Origin: CAZZCN01 sp964652975
GTDB taxonomy: Bacteria; Bacillota; Clostridia; Saccharofermentanales; UBA5734
Assembly (NCBI GenBank): GCA_964652975.1
Contig: CAZZCN010000056.1
Span: forward strand, 1 to 20,767
Direction of reading: 5' to 3'
DNA: 20,767 bases
Under the pieces are notes generated by a model. It saw nothing but the letters and a program-made list of their open reading frames with translations, did no database searches and was not told the origin of the DNA. Position numbers and translations under genes: made by a program. Shown here in pieces: positions 8,212 to 17,228 of the stretch (within the stretch, counting starts at the first letter, position 1; each line of letters begins with the position of its first letter).

Positions 8212-11200
8212 AAGAGAAATATTGGCTAGCAACATCATCGATAAATTCGTTGCTGCAGTATCAGGAACGGATAAGGAACAATGGCTATTTCATAGTCCCG
8301 ATGACCGAATATATGTAGGAAAACTGTCTCCTAATAGCGCTGAGGATAGCTTCTCGTCGAGTGTTTTGATTAAGCAAATAAGCGTTGATTTCAGAATACC
8401 TAAAAAAGACATCAGTTCTGCTGAATTGATAATATATCCTCAAGGCAACTTTTTCTTTCGAGTGTTACCAAGCGTTGACCAGCAACGACTGTTTTTTTTA
8501 AAAAATTTAAATGCGACATTTACAGATACTAAGTTTGATGATTTCACCGCACTTATCGAGGAATACAATAAAGGGTCTCTCCCCGAAGAAATGCAAGCTC
8601 ATAGGGTTCAGCTTTTACCTGTATACGAGAAGATTGCCATTGATAGGGATGATACCTTCGTTAAGGTGAAAATTGCTGATATTTACAATCCGTCTTTTGA
8701 TTGTGGAAGTATACCGTCCAACTCTTCATTTTATGAAGAGATAAAGCGGCAAGTTGATGCTATATGTACAGAAGCTAAAGCTCGACCAAACATAATGCCT
8801 TGCCAATTCAGGGATAAACTAAAGATAGTCGATTTACTTACTGAAGATGCATGGCAAGCATATATCACAAAACAAACGAATCGTGAAGAATTCGATATGT
8901 TTCTAAGCTTTGGCTACTCTCTAAGTGTTGATTTGAAGGGTAGCAATGACTACTTAAATGTGATTATTGCCCTTAGTAATGAAACGCCTTTCGGCGATGA
9001 AAGCTCGGGATTTGGGCAGATCGCCGCAAAGACGGATAAGTACAGAGTTAACACACTGTTCAATTCAGGCATTAAGGTCAAATGCATTAACACTGAATTC
9101 GTACCTATAGAATTGGACTATTTTGCCAATGACTATAAGTACGATAGATTCGTTTTTGCTCTTGGTAACAACTGCAATGTCTCCTACGACAAGGAAAAGG
9201 TCGAAATACAGACCACCCATGTGCCATATTTCATTCAACATCGTCTGAAGACGAATGACAAAATGGCAATCAAGTTTGATCACTTGATTTTGGACCCAAT
9301 TGGTACTCTTAAGGAAATTCATGCCAAAATGAAAGCGGAGTTAGTTGAATGGCGTTCTGATTTAGAAAGACGGAAGCAGCTACCGCAAGGTAATGACGGA
9401 GCACTTACTGAACTTGGAGTTAAACAATTCAATAACGAGATAGCCGCCTTTAATATGGAAATAACCCGATTTGCAACTGGAATTGAACTGCTTAGTAAAC
9501 ACAATATGGTTTATGATGCCTTTAATTACATGAATCAGGCTTTCAGTGAAGCTGCAAAGGACAAGGGGTATGATAGTTGGCGTCTTTTTCAAATTGTTTT
9601 TATCGTTTCATTGATTTTAGACATTGTGGCGCATGAACAAGATTTGATTCTTGATGATGACATTAGAAGCAAGTCAAAAAATGATGATGTAGATGTTCTA
9701 TACTTTCCAACAGGTGGTGGTAAAACTGAAGCTTTTCTGGGAATCCTTGTTTTCAATTTATTTTTTGATAGACTTCGTGGCAAAAATTATGGTGTCACTG
9801 CTATCTTGAAGTACCCTTTACGCTTGTTGTCAGTCCAACAAGTTCAACGTGTAGCGAATATCCTAGCAACTGCAGAGATAATTCGTAAGTCGAAAATCGT
9901 TGGTGATTTTCCGTTTAGCCTTGGGTATTATGTTGGCGAAGGTAACACCCCAAATAAAATAGACAAAGACTTACAAAGGATTCTTCAAGAGATATCACCC
10001 GACGATATGGATAATAGGTACCGATTACTTGATGTTTGCCCTTTTTGTGGACAGAAAAATGTACATGTGCTTTATGATGCCAATGCCAACTCACTGAGAC
10101 ATATTTGTGGAAATTCGAATTGCGTATCACAGGGTATAATTCCGTTGTATATGGTTGACAATGACATATATAGATATTTGCCTTCCGTTATAATTTCTAC
10201 TGTTGACAAAATGACCGCCATTGGATTCAACTCAAATTTTCATAACATTTTGTATGGGGCGGAGTTCGAATGCCCTCAACATGGGTTTACATCGAAAACA
10301 AAATGTTTGGCTGATGGTTGTCAATGTGATCCTGAGGATTTTAGAAAAGTGTCAATGAAAGACCCTGCACCGACACTGATGATTCAAGACGAATTGCACC
10401 TAATCAGAGAATCTTTAGGAGCTTACGATGCCCATTATGAAACTCTAATTGAGTATTTCATAAAAAATCTATCAGGTTGTAACAGAGGCATTAAGATAAT
10501 TGGGGCCACCGCTACCATTTCTGCGTATAACGAACAAGCAAAGCACCTTTATTGGAAAGGTGCAATACGCTTCCCTGCTGCTTCACCATACCTTGACCAC
10601 AACTTCTACTCGTTCATTGACAAGGGTGACATAGGTAGAATCATTATTGGATATGCTCCATTCGGCAAAGCAATCGTAAACAGCGTTGCATATTCTCTGC
10701 AGTACCTAAAAAAAGTAGTTTGGAATCTTTATAATAACCCGCAGGAGGTTATTGATTTCGATGGCATTGCAATAACAGGAACAGAGGAAGAAAAAATAGC
10801 TGAGGTCAAGCAATTGTTAGAGGAATATTGGATAATTCTTGAGTACAACAATGTAAAACTTGAAAGTAACAGGGTACTTCAAGCATTGGAGGATCCTATT
10901 AATACGGAATTAATCGAAGAAGGCGTTCAGCCCTTGAAAGCTAAAAAGATGACCGGTGACGATTCTTTTCAAGAGGTTAGGGCAACACTTTCATCAATTG
11001 AGCACGCCAATAGTGTAATTGAAGGTATTGATTTCAATATGATTGCTGCTACAAGTATGATTTCACACGGCGTGGATGCTGATAGATTTAACCTTATGTT
11101 GTTTTATGGTATCCCTGGTAATACTGCTGAATATATTCAAGCTTACTCGCGCGTTGGGAGGAAACATACGGGCGTTGTAATCGATATTATGCGCCCATCG

Positions 11201-11677
11201 CGTGAAAAGGACCAAAGTTACCTCAAGAACTTCGTTAAGTTTCATGAATATAAGGACATCCTTGTAGACTCGGTTTCTATTAATCGGTGGGCAACGAAAG
11301 CGGTCGAAAATACTTTGCCAGGAGTTATCTCAAGTCTTATTCTCAACCACTATCTCTATATTTTAAAGTATACGTCAGGTATGAGTGACGTCAGCAAATA
11401 CTCAAACCTAAAGGCAGCCTTGCTAGCGGAGAAGATAACAGTGGCGGAACTAAAAAATCATGCCTATGGTGTTTATAAGTGTTCCGATATTGATAGTGCG
11501 GTCGGAAAACTGTATAGGCAGACAATTGATCGGTTGATTGTATCATTGGTGGATGATTTGAAAACCGGTTCATTTGATGGAAATACATATATCACAGAAA
11601 TTTTTAAACACTGCTATTTCCGTGTAATGTTAAGTCTTCGTGATACGGACAAGCAGCTCATAGTAGAAATGAAATAG
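8201..11677 (+). CDS. drmA: DrmA-like SF2 helicase (DISARM core)
   Basis: A 1158-aa helicase. A ~480-residue N-terminal region of unknown fold is followed by Walker A FPTGGGKT (F502-T509), DELH (D730-H733), an ATATIS motif III, and ATSMISHGVDADRFN with AYSRVGRKHTG as motifs V and VI near residues 948-990. The GGGKT and SHGVDxDRxN wording and the length near 1150 aa match DrmA, the DISARM helicase associated with DUF1998 proteins. A zinc ribbon is inserted between motifs I and II (C613, C616, C636, C641), and further Cys/His pairs follow (CPQHG...CLADGCQC). The ATG at 8201 is chosen because GGGGTGG (8187-8192) lies 8 nt upstream; a longer in-frame reading from 8132 lies inside the preceding gene and has no site. 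In DISARM, DrmA and DrmB form a DNA-loading complex that senses unmodified DNA; the adjacent drmB supports the same here. Confidence 0.83.
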   Translation: MANKREILASNIIDKFVAAVSGTDKEQWLFHSPDDRIYVGKLSPNSAEDSFSSSVLIKQISVDFRIPKKDISSAELIIYPQGNFFFRVLPSVDQQRLFFLKNLNATFTDTKFDDFTALIEEYNKGSLPEEMQAHRVQLLPVYEKIAIDRDDTFVKVKIADIYNPSFDCGSIPSNSSFYEEIKRQVDAICTEAKARPNIMPCQFRDKLKIVDLLTEDAWQAYITKQTNREEFDMFLSFGYSLSVDLKGSNDYLNVIIALSNETPFGDESSGFGQIAAKTDKYRVNTLFNSGIKVKCINTEFVPIELDYFANDYKYDRFVFALGNNCNVSYDKEKVEIQTTHVPYFIQHRLKTNDKMAIKFDHLILDPIGTLKEIHAKMKAELVEWRSDLERRKQLPQGNDGALTELGVKQFNNEIAAFNMEITRFATGIELLSKHNMVYDAFNYMNQAFSEAAKDKGYDSWRLFQIVFIVSLILDIVAHEQDLILDDDIRSKSKNDDVDVLYFPTGGGKTEAFLGILVFNLFFDRLRGKNYGVTAILKYPLRLLSVQQVQRVANILATAEIIRKSKIVGDFPFSLGYYVGEGNTPNKIDKDLQRILQEISPDDMDNRYRLLDVCPFCGQKNVHVLYDANANSLRHICGNSNCVSQGIIPLYMVDNDIYRYLPSVIISTVDKMTAIGFNSNFHNILYGAEFECPQHGFTSKTKCLADGCQCDPEDFRKVSMKDPAPTLMIQDELHLIRESLGAYDAHYETLIEYFIKNLSGCNRGIKIIGATATISAYNEQAKHLYWKGAIRFPAASPYLDHNFYSFIDKGDIGRIIIGYAPFGKAIVNSVAYSLQYLKKVVWNLYNNPQEVIDFDGIAITGTEEEKIAEVKQLLEEYWIILEYNNVKLESNRVLQALEDPINTELIEEGVQPLKAKKMTGDDSFQEVRATLSSIEHANSVIEGIDFNMIAATSMISHGVDADRFNLMLFYGIPGNTAEYIQAYSRVGRKHTGVVIDIMRPSREKDQSYLKNFVKFHEYKDILVDSVSINRWATKAVENTLPGVISSLILNHYLYILKYTSGMSDVSKYSNLKAALLAEKITVAELKNHAYGVYKCSDIDSAVGKLYRQTIDRLIVSLVDDLKTGSFDGNTYITEIFKHCYFRVMLSLRDTDKQLIVEMK

Positions 11678-11689
11678 GAGGGAAATACA

Positions 11690-13579
11690 ATGCCATCTGA
11701 CAAAAACACAATGAGTCGCGGAGTTCATCAAGCCTTATATAAGTATTTACCAGGTAGTTGGGTGGACTTTACCCAAAGTGGTGGTGGGCTTACCTATGCT
11801 GTCTATGTTGACCGATGGAATAGTGTTCATTTGACGGACATTAATAACAAGCGTCTCCTTCGTGTAGTAAATCAACAAGTAAACGAATTTAAAAATGGAA
11901 GCCCTGATGGAGCGGCTTCTGTTGTGAACTTCTCCTCGATTATCAATGAGGAAAACTATAACGTATTGACTCCGAAAGTCAGCGAACACGAGCGAGCTAT
12001 TATAACCTCAGTAAAACCATGGGTTTTTGTTTGTAATTCCTGCGGGAAGGTTCGTCAGTATTACAGCTATGAAGAATTCAAACGTCGCGAACACGAACCC
12101 TGTGATGATTGTCACAAGCATTTGACACAGTTGCGGTTTATCCGATTTTGCAAATGTGGATATGCTGATGGCATTTTTGTTCCTAAGTGTCAAAACAAGG
12201 AACACGGAACAAAGTTTATGACAAGACGCGGGAGTAGCATCGATTTCGCGTGTAAAAAGTGTGGGCAAAAAGCGGCTCTTCCATTCTATTGCCCTGAATG
12301 CAAACAAAAACTTGAGATTAAACCTGCGTTGGATTCGTCGCACTATTTCCCTTTCACTCTTTCTCTTATTGACCTACTTGATAAAAGAAAAGATGTGTTT
12401 TTGTACAATGAGAAAGAAGGTCGAGGTGAAAAGGTAGTTATTGCACAATACCTGGGATTGATACCCCGGGATGAATACTCTAACATTATCGCAAAAGGAA
12501 ATGTCACCCAAGAGGAAGAGTTTGAAACTGAGCTACTCAAGGAAATGGAAAATTTGCGTCTGGGTGGATTAGATGATGCTACTATTGCTATAGTGTTAGA
12601 TGCAAAAAGAAGAGTAAATCCGAACGGAAAGATTTTGGAAGCTATTGAAAAAGTAGGCCGAGGTCTCTCTATAGTTAATATCGATGATATTAAGCCGATT
12701 GCTGAAGAAATTCTTGAGTATGACGAACTCGTACAAGCCAAAGTAATTCTATCACTAGAAGATGCTGAACTGGACGCAGAAATAGTTAATGATGGCATAA
12801 AACCTGACTATATTGGAATTTCAAAGAGACTTGGATTTTCCAATGTTCAGATTTGCTCAGGTGTTCCTATCGTCTTTGCAGCATATGGATATACTCGTAA
12901 AGAAAGAGAATGTAAAGAGGGCGTAAAACTGCATGGATTTCCGCAAGAGATGGAAAAGAAAAACATCTACGCCACTCGCCTTGAGACCGAAGGAGTATTG
13001 TTTGAACTCGATCGCAGCAAAGTCCTGAACTGGCTGTTGGATAACCGGTTGATTCAAAAGGAGGACTTACCTCAGGACATGAGCGACTTTGGTATTAAGA
13101 TGTGGTTTTTGGATCGAGTTAGACTCGACCGTATAACGCCGTTTACTGCCATTGATGAGATTGATACTTACGGAATAATTACGAAAAAGGTTTTTACACT
13201 AATTCATAGTATTTCTCATGCTCTTATAAACGAAGCATCTGAAATATGTGGATTGGATAAGAGTTCACTATCTGAGTATATTCTGCCAAATGTTCCTGCC
13301 GTTTTTATCTACTGTTCTAACTCCCAAGGGTTTAATATGGGAGCGTTGTATAGCGCGTTCCAATCCCATTTTGACCGTTGGCTCAAACATGCTCAGGAAA
13401 GGTCGAAGAGATGTATATTTGACCCAATATGTATGGACAAAGAAAAGGCTTGCGCTGGTTGCTTGTTTTTAAATGAAGTTTCTTGCCAGCATTTTAACAA
13501 AGACTTAGACAGAGGATACCTCTGCGGTTTCTTTTTCAAGCAAAAGCAAGAAAAATTGACTGGCTTTTGGGAGGATTAA
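11690..13579 (+). CDS. drmB: DrmB-like DUF1998 zinc-binding protein (DISARM core)
   Basis: A 629-aa partner of DrmA. The N-terminal part has several zinc knuckles: CNSCG (C115, C118), CDDCH, CKCG, CKKCG and CPEC. The C-terminal DUF1998 domain ends in the typical cysteine cluster CIFDPIC (from C575), ACAGCLF and NEVSCQHFNKDLDRGYLCG (within about 575-615). In DISARM, DrmB binds DrmA and stimulates helicase loading; it has no nuclease motif. AGGAGGG (11676-11682) overlaps the drmA stop and lies 7 nt before the ATG, so the two are translated together. Length and layout fit DrmB well. DUF1998 also occurs fused to helicases in other systems such as Druantia, but here it is a separate gene as in DISARM. 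Confidence 0.85.
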   Translation: MPSDKNTMSRGVHQALYKYLPGSWVDFTQSGGGLTYAVYVDRWNSVHLTDINNKRLLRVVNQQVNEFKNGSPDGAASVVNFSSIINEENYNVLTPKVSEHERAIITSVKPWVFVCNSCGKVRQYYSYEEFKRREHEPCDDCHKHLTQLRFIRFCKCGYADGIFVPKCQNKEHGTKFMTRRGSSIDFACKKCGQKAALPFYCPECKQKLEIKPALDSSHYFPFTLSLIDLLDKRKDVFLYNEKEGRGEKVVIAQYLGLIPRDEYSNIIAKGNVTQEEEFETELLKEMENLRLGGLDDATIAIVLDAKRRVNPNGKILEAIEKVGRGLSIVNIDDIKPIAEEILEYDELVQAKVILSLEDAELDAEIVNDGIKPDYIGISKRLGFSNVQICSGVPIVFAAYGYTRKERECKEGVKLHGFPQEMEKKNIYATRLETEGVLFELDRSKVLNWLLDNRLIQKEDLPQDMSDFGIKMWFLDRVRLDRITPFTAIDEIDTYGIITKKVFTLIHSISHALINEASEICGLDKSSLSEYILPNVPAVFIYCSNSQGFNMGALYSAFQSHFDRWLKHAQERSKRCIFDPICMDKEKACAGCLFLNEVSCQHFNKDLDRGYLCGFFFKQKQEKLTGFWED

Positions 13580-13581
13580 TT

Positions 13582-15210
13582 ATGGCTATAATGCACCCTT
13601 CTCAAATTCCAGATGTTTTCCACGCCTATTCTGAGGTGAAGTTTTTTAACGCATGCAAAGAACAACTGTCTGATAAGAATCACGTTTTTTATTCTGTCAG
13701 ATGGTATTCAACAAATAATGGTGTCAGAGAGGACAGCGAATGTGATTTCCTGATTTTCAACCCGGACTATGGGTTTCTTTGCATTGAGGTTAAGGGTGGT
13801 ATAGGTCTGAGGGTTGAGGATGGCGTGTGGTATCTTATTGATCATGATGGTGAAAGAAAGCTAAAACGTTCACCTAACGACCAAGCAGAACAGAGTATGC
13901 GTTTTTTTAAAAAATATTACGAAGAGGAAGTTGAAGCACAGTTTTCTGGTGTATATGGATGTGCAGTTGCTTACCCGAATTACTCAATTAATTCACCTAT
14001 AACAGTCGGTTCGCCAATGGAAACGATAATAGACCTTTCGGCAATGAACGATCTTCAAAAGCGAGTAACAGAGATTTTTCGCTTTTTTCGAAATCAACGG
14101 AGCGGAGCGTCATCGTTTCTCTCGCCTGAAAATCAAAGAAAGTTTATTAGTGTAATCAATAAGCGGATCGCTTTATCTATCTCTGCAGGTGCATTGATTC
14201 AGGACAAAGAACGAGAGTTGCTTGAGATAAACCGAACGCAAGACACAGTGATTGATTTGCTTGAACACTATTCGAAAGCATTTATAGTTGGTGGTGCAGG
14301 AACGGGCAAGACTTGGATTGGTATAAAAAAGCTAACCCGATGCGTGCAGGGCGGTGGTACAGCATTATATCTGTGCTACAATAAAGCTCTAGCTGAAACC
14401 GTAAACAACATAGTTGCCAACAAGCGTGTTGACTGTTACAATATTGATTCGTTTGCTTATGCTATTCTAAGAGAAAAGGTTGCATCGGCACCTGAACGTA
14501 ATGGGTGCAAAGAATACAGTAATCTTATAGGAGATATAACAAATTTAAAGAAGTACGATTTAGTTGTTGTTGATGAAGGACAAGATTTCACAGAAGATTG
14601 GGCTTTTTGCGCAAATTTAGTTTTAAAAGACGATGGATCGATTTATGTGTTTTATGATGAAAACCAGAACATCTTTAGACGGGATTTCGGAAAAAAATTT
14701 TTTATTGACGAACTACCTTTTATTCTTCGGTACAACATCAGAAATACAGCCAACATATATAAGTATGCACAAGAACAGACAAACTTAGGTCTAGATACAA
14801 TCGCAAATCAGGTCGAAGGAGTAGAACCTAATTGTCGTAATTTTACAAGACGGTCCCAGGCTGTTTCGTTTATAGATTCTGTTATAAATAAACTTGTCAA
14901 TAAGGAGGGCGTATCTCCAAAAAAAATTGTTATTTTAAGCAACCGAAAGAAGGAGAATTCTATCCTAAGCGAGACTGCTACAGTTGGTGGACACTATATC
15001 AGTGATCGTATATTACCTAACGACTGCTCGATAGCCTACAAAACAATACAGAGTTTTAAAGGCCTTGAATCGGATGTTGTTATCTATATTAACCACACAT
15101 ACAATAATGAACCAAAAACCGATAGTATACGTGCTACTTTATATACGGCGCTAACGAGGGCGAGATTTTATTTGTATGTAATGAATTTTGAAGAAAATGG
15201 GAGGACTTAA
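13582..15210 (+). CDS. NERD nuclease - SF1 helicase fusion
   Basis: A 542-aa protein. Residues about 5-120 form a NERD (nuclease-related) domain with the PD-(D/E)XK-type residues D55, E69 and K71 (CDFL ... IEVKGG). A superfamily 1 helicase follows: Walker A GGAGTGKT (G237-T244), Walker B VVVDEGQDF near 327, RYNIRN near 384, QSFKGLESDVV near 490 and ALTRARFYLYV near 523. All catalytic residues look intact, so it should be an ATP-driven nuclease-helicase. I start at the ATG at 13582, preceded by GGGAGGA (13569-13574); the upstream in-frame TTG at 13567 overlaps drmB and includes the ribosome binding site itself. The gap to drmB is 2 nt. It resembles the helicase at 4934-6910 in size and helicase layout, so the two may act as an active/inactive pair (inference). 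Confidence 0.87.
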   Translation: MAIMHPSQIPDVFHAYSEVKFFNACKEQLSDKNHVFYSVRWYSTNNGVREDSECDFLIFNPDYGFLCIEVKGGIGLRVEDGVWYLIDHDGERKLKRSPNDQAEQSMRFFKKYYEEEVEAQFSGVYGCAVAYPNYSINSPITVGSPMETIIDLSAMNDLQKRVTEIFRFFRNQRSGASSFLSPENQRKFISVINKRIALSISAGALIQDKERELLEINRTQDTVIDLLEHYSKAFIVGGAGTGKTWIGIKKLTRCVQGGGTALYLCYNKALAETVNNIVANKRVDCYNIDSFAYAILREKVASAPERNGCKEYSNLIGDITNLKKYDLVVVDEGQDFTEDWAFCANLVLKDDGSIYVFYDENQNIFRRDFGKKFFIDELPFILRYNIRNTANIYKYAQEQTNLGLDTIANQVEGVEPNCRNFTRRSQAVSFIDSVINKLVNKEGVSPKKIVILSNRKKENSILSETATVGGHYISDRILPNDCSIAYKTIQSFKGLESDVVIYINHTYNNEPKTDSIRATLYTALTRARFYLYVMNFEENGRT

Positions 15211-15214
15211 TGGT

Positions 15215-17227
15215 ATGGAGGATATACTCCTAATAGAACCAAATTATGCAAATAAATACCCACCTTTAGGACTAATGAAAATTTCAACATTTCATAAACA
15301 GTTGGGCGATTGTGTAATTTTCGCAAAAGGAACTTTGCCAAATGAATTATCGGAAAAAAAATGGGACAGAGTCTATGTTTCGACACTGTTTACTTTCGAA
15401 TGGGAAGAAACTAAGAAGAGCGTTGAATATGCTCTGACTGTGGTTAAAGACAAGAAAATGGTCTTTATCGGTGGCATAATGGCGACCCTAATGCCCGAAA
15501 TATTTATGAAGACATTCCAAAATATTACCATTATTAAAGGGTTACTTAATCGTGAGGGTACTATAGGATTAAGTGACGAGAAATGCATTGACCGTCTGAC
15601 TCCTGACTATGACATCCTTGATGATATAGACTACAAATACACTGCAACTGATGCGTATTTCTTATATATGACTCGTGGCTGCGGAATGAAGTGTCAGTTC
15701 TGCGCAGTGCAAACGCTTGAGCCAGAATACGTACCGTATATCTCAATTAGAGAACAGATAGCCGACGTGGACAAACGGTTTGGGTCAAAGCGTAATCTAT
15801 TACTAATGGACAACAATGTTTTGCGTTCAAACCAGTTCGACAGAATAGTTGATGAACTAAAAGAATTGGGATTTGGAAAAGGCGATAAATACTCAAGCCC
15901 TCGTACGGGCAAACCACTCCAACGCTACATTGACTTTAACCAAGGATTGGATGCTAAACTAATGACGGAGCATAAGGCAAAGCGACTCGGTGAGTTGGCA
16001 ATTAGCCCTGCACGCATTGCGTTTGACCATATCGAAGACGAGGAACAATATAAAAAAGCATTGGAAATGTGTGCTAAGAACGGAATCAAGTATCTGTCTA
16101 ACTACATCCTTTATAACGGTGAGGATTTCACGGGCAAAGGAAATCATTACAAAGCAGATACCCCAGAGGACTTATTTGTTCGTATGAAAATTTCTATGGA
16201 TTTTTGTGATGAGCTCAACGAGAAATATGGTAATGATGGTAGAGTACATATTTTCTCTTTTCCGATGAAATATATACCTCTCAATGCTATCAATAGATCA
16301 TTTGTAGGCACGCATTGGAATAAGAAATACCTTAGAGCAGTTCAGAGAATGCTTATCCCGACACAGGGGAAAGGCGTTTCCACACGTTCTTTTTTTGAAG
16401 CGGACTTTGGAGTAACAACTGAGAGTTTCATTGAGAACCTTGCTATGCCAGAAGATCTCCTTGGCCTTCGTGGACATTTCGTAGAACGAAGTAGCGAATC
16501 AAAGGAAGATAGAAAAAAGCGATATGCCCAATGGGAAATTAGTCATAGACGAATTGATGAGTGGACGAGGCTTTATCGCTCCTTGGGAGACGACATTACA
16601 AACTATGTTGAAATAATTAAGGAAAACGACTTTTCAATGGCAAACTACAAGCGCATAAATGAAGCAACACTCTGCAAAATGTTCATACATAATTTGTCTT
16701 ACCTAAGTATTTTAAGAAATATCGAAACGCTTGGTACTGATATGCTTACCTATATCAAAGTTGAGTTTACAACACTTTACACCGATTTATTGCGTTATGC
16801 AATTCGTTCAGAACATACTCAATTCTCTTGTCTCAAAGGTATGCTCACAATCCAAGGGACGACTTTCATTACCGATATCATACATGCATTCATCGAAGAA
16901 CCCTATATTAACACGAATGTATTTGACGCTTTGTATAAAGCACAAAAAGATTTAAAAAAAATTATGCTAGACACTCGAAGTTTGGATATCGCTTTGCGCT
17001 ACAGAAAAGCAAATGCTATTTCGGATACCGAGCTTAAAAATATAATGCGGTTAGGATTTGAATGCGATGAAATAAAAATTGAAACCCGTTTATACAAAAA
17101 ATCAAAACAGCTAAGAGAAGTTTTACGTGAGCAAAATCAAAATGAAATAGCAGGTGAGATTATCTTTGACAAAATCGAAGAAATAATAAACTTGTTGCAA
17201 AAAATATATCGCAAGGAGGTAAAGTAA
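15215..17227 (+). CDS. Radical SAM protein (COG1032-like) in a defence array
   Basis: A 670-aa radical SAM enzyme. Residues about 1-130 form a Rossmann-like region (LLIEPNYANKYPPLGLMKIS, then VFIGGIMATL) laid out like the N-terminal domain of B12-dependent radical SAM proteins, but I see no DxHxxG cobalamin motif. The 4Fe-4S motif is CGMKCQFC with C156, C160 and C163 (CxxxCxxC), followed by a COG1032-like LLLMDNNVL strand. The ~350-residue C-terminal extension is helical and unrecognised. The family makes a 5'-deoxyadenosyl radical for methylthiolation, methylation or rearrangement; the substrate here is unknown. ATG at 15215 follows GGGAGG (15199-15204) by 10 nt; ATG at 15197 or TTG at 15188 are poorer alternatives inside the upstream gene. 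It sits 4 nt after the NERD-helicase and 1 nt before the second GHKL ATPase, so it is part of the operon. Confidence 0.82.
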   Translation: MEDILLIEPNYANKYPPLGLMKISTFHKQLGDCVIFAKGTLPNELSEKKWDRVYVSTLFTFEWEETKKSVEYALTVVKDKKMVFIGGIMATLMPEIFMKTFQNITIIKGLLNREGTIGLSDEKCIDRLTPDYDILDDIDYKYTATDAYFLYMTRGCGMKCQFCAVQTLEPEYVPYISIREQIADVDKRFGSKRNLLLMDNNVLRSNQFDRIVDELKELGFGKGDKYSSPRTGKPLQRYIDFNQGLDAKLMTEHKAKRLGELAISPARIAFDHIEDEEQYKKALEMCAKNGIKYLSNYILYNGEDFTGKGNHYKADTPEDLFVRMKISMDFCDELNEKYGNDGRVHIFSFPMKYIPLNAINRSFVGTHWNKKYLRAVQRMLIPTQGKGVSTRSFFEADFGVTTESFIENLAMPEDLLGLRGHFVERSSESKEDRKKRYAQWEISHRRIDEWTRLYRSLGDDITNYVEIIKENDFSMANYKRINEATLCKMFIHNLSYLSILRNIETLGTDMLTYIKVEFTTLYTDLLRYAIRSEHTQFSCLKGMLTIQGTTFITDIIHAFIEEPYINTNVFDALYKAQKDLKKIMLDTRSLDIALRYRKANAISDTELKNIMRLGFECDEIKIETRLYKKSKQLREVLREQNQNEIAGEIIFDKIEEIINLLQKIYRKEVK

Positions 17228-17228
17228 T

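Noticed and set aside
15215..17227. Viperin-like antiviral enzyme
   Set aside because: The protein is far longer, has an N-terminal Rossmann-like region and a long C-terminal extension, and no nucleotide kinase neighbour.
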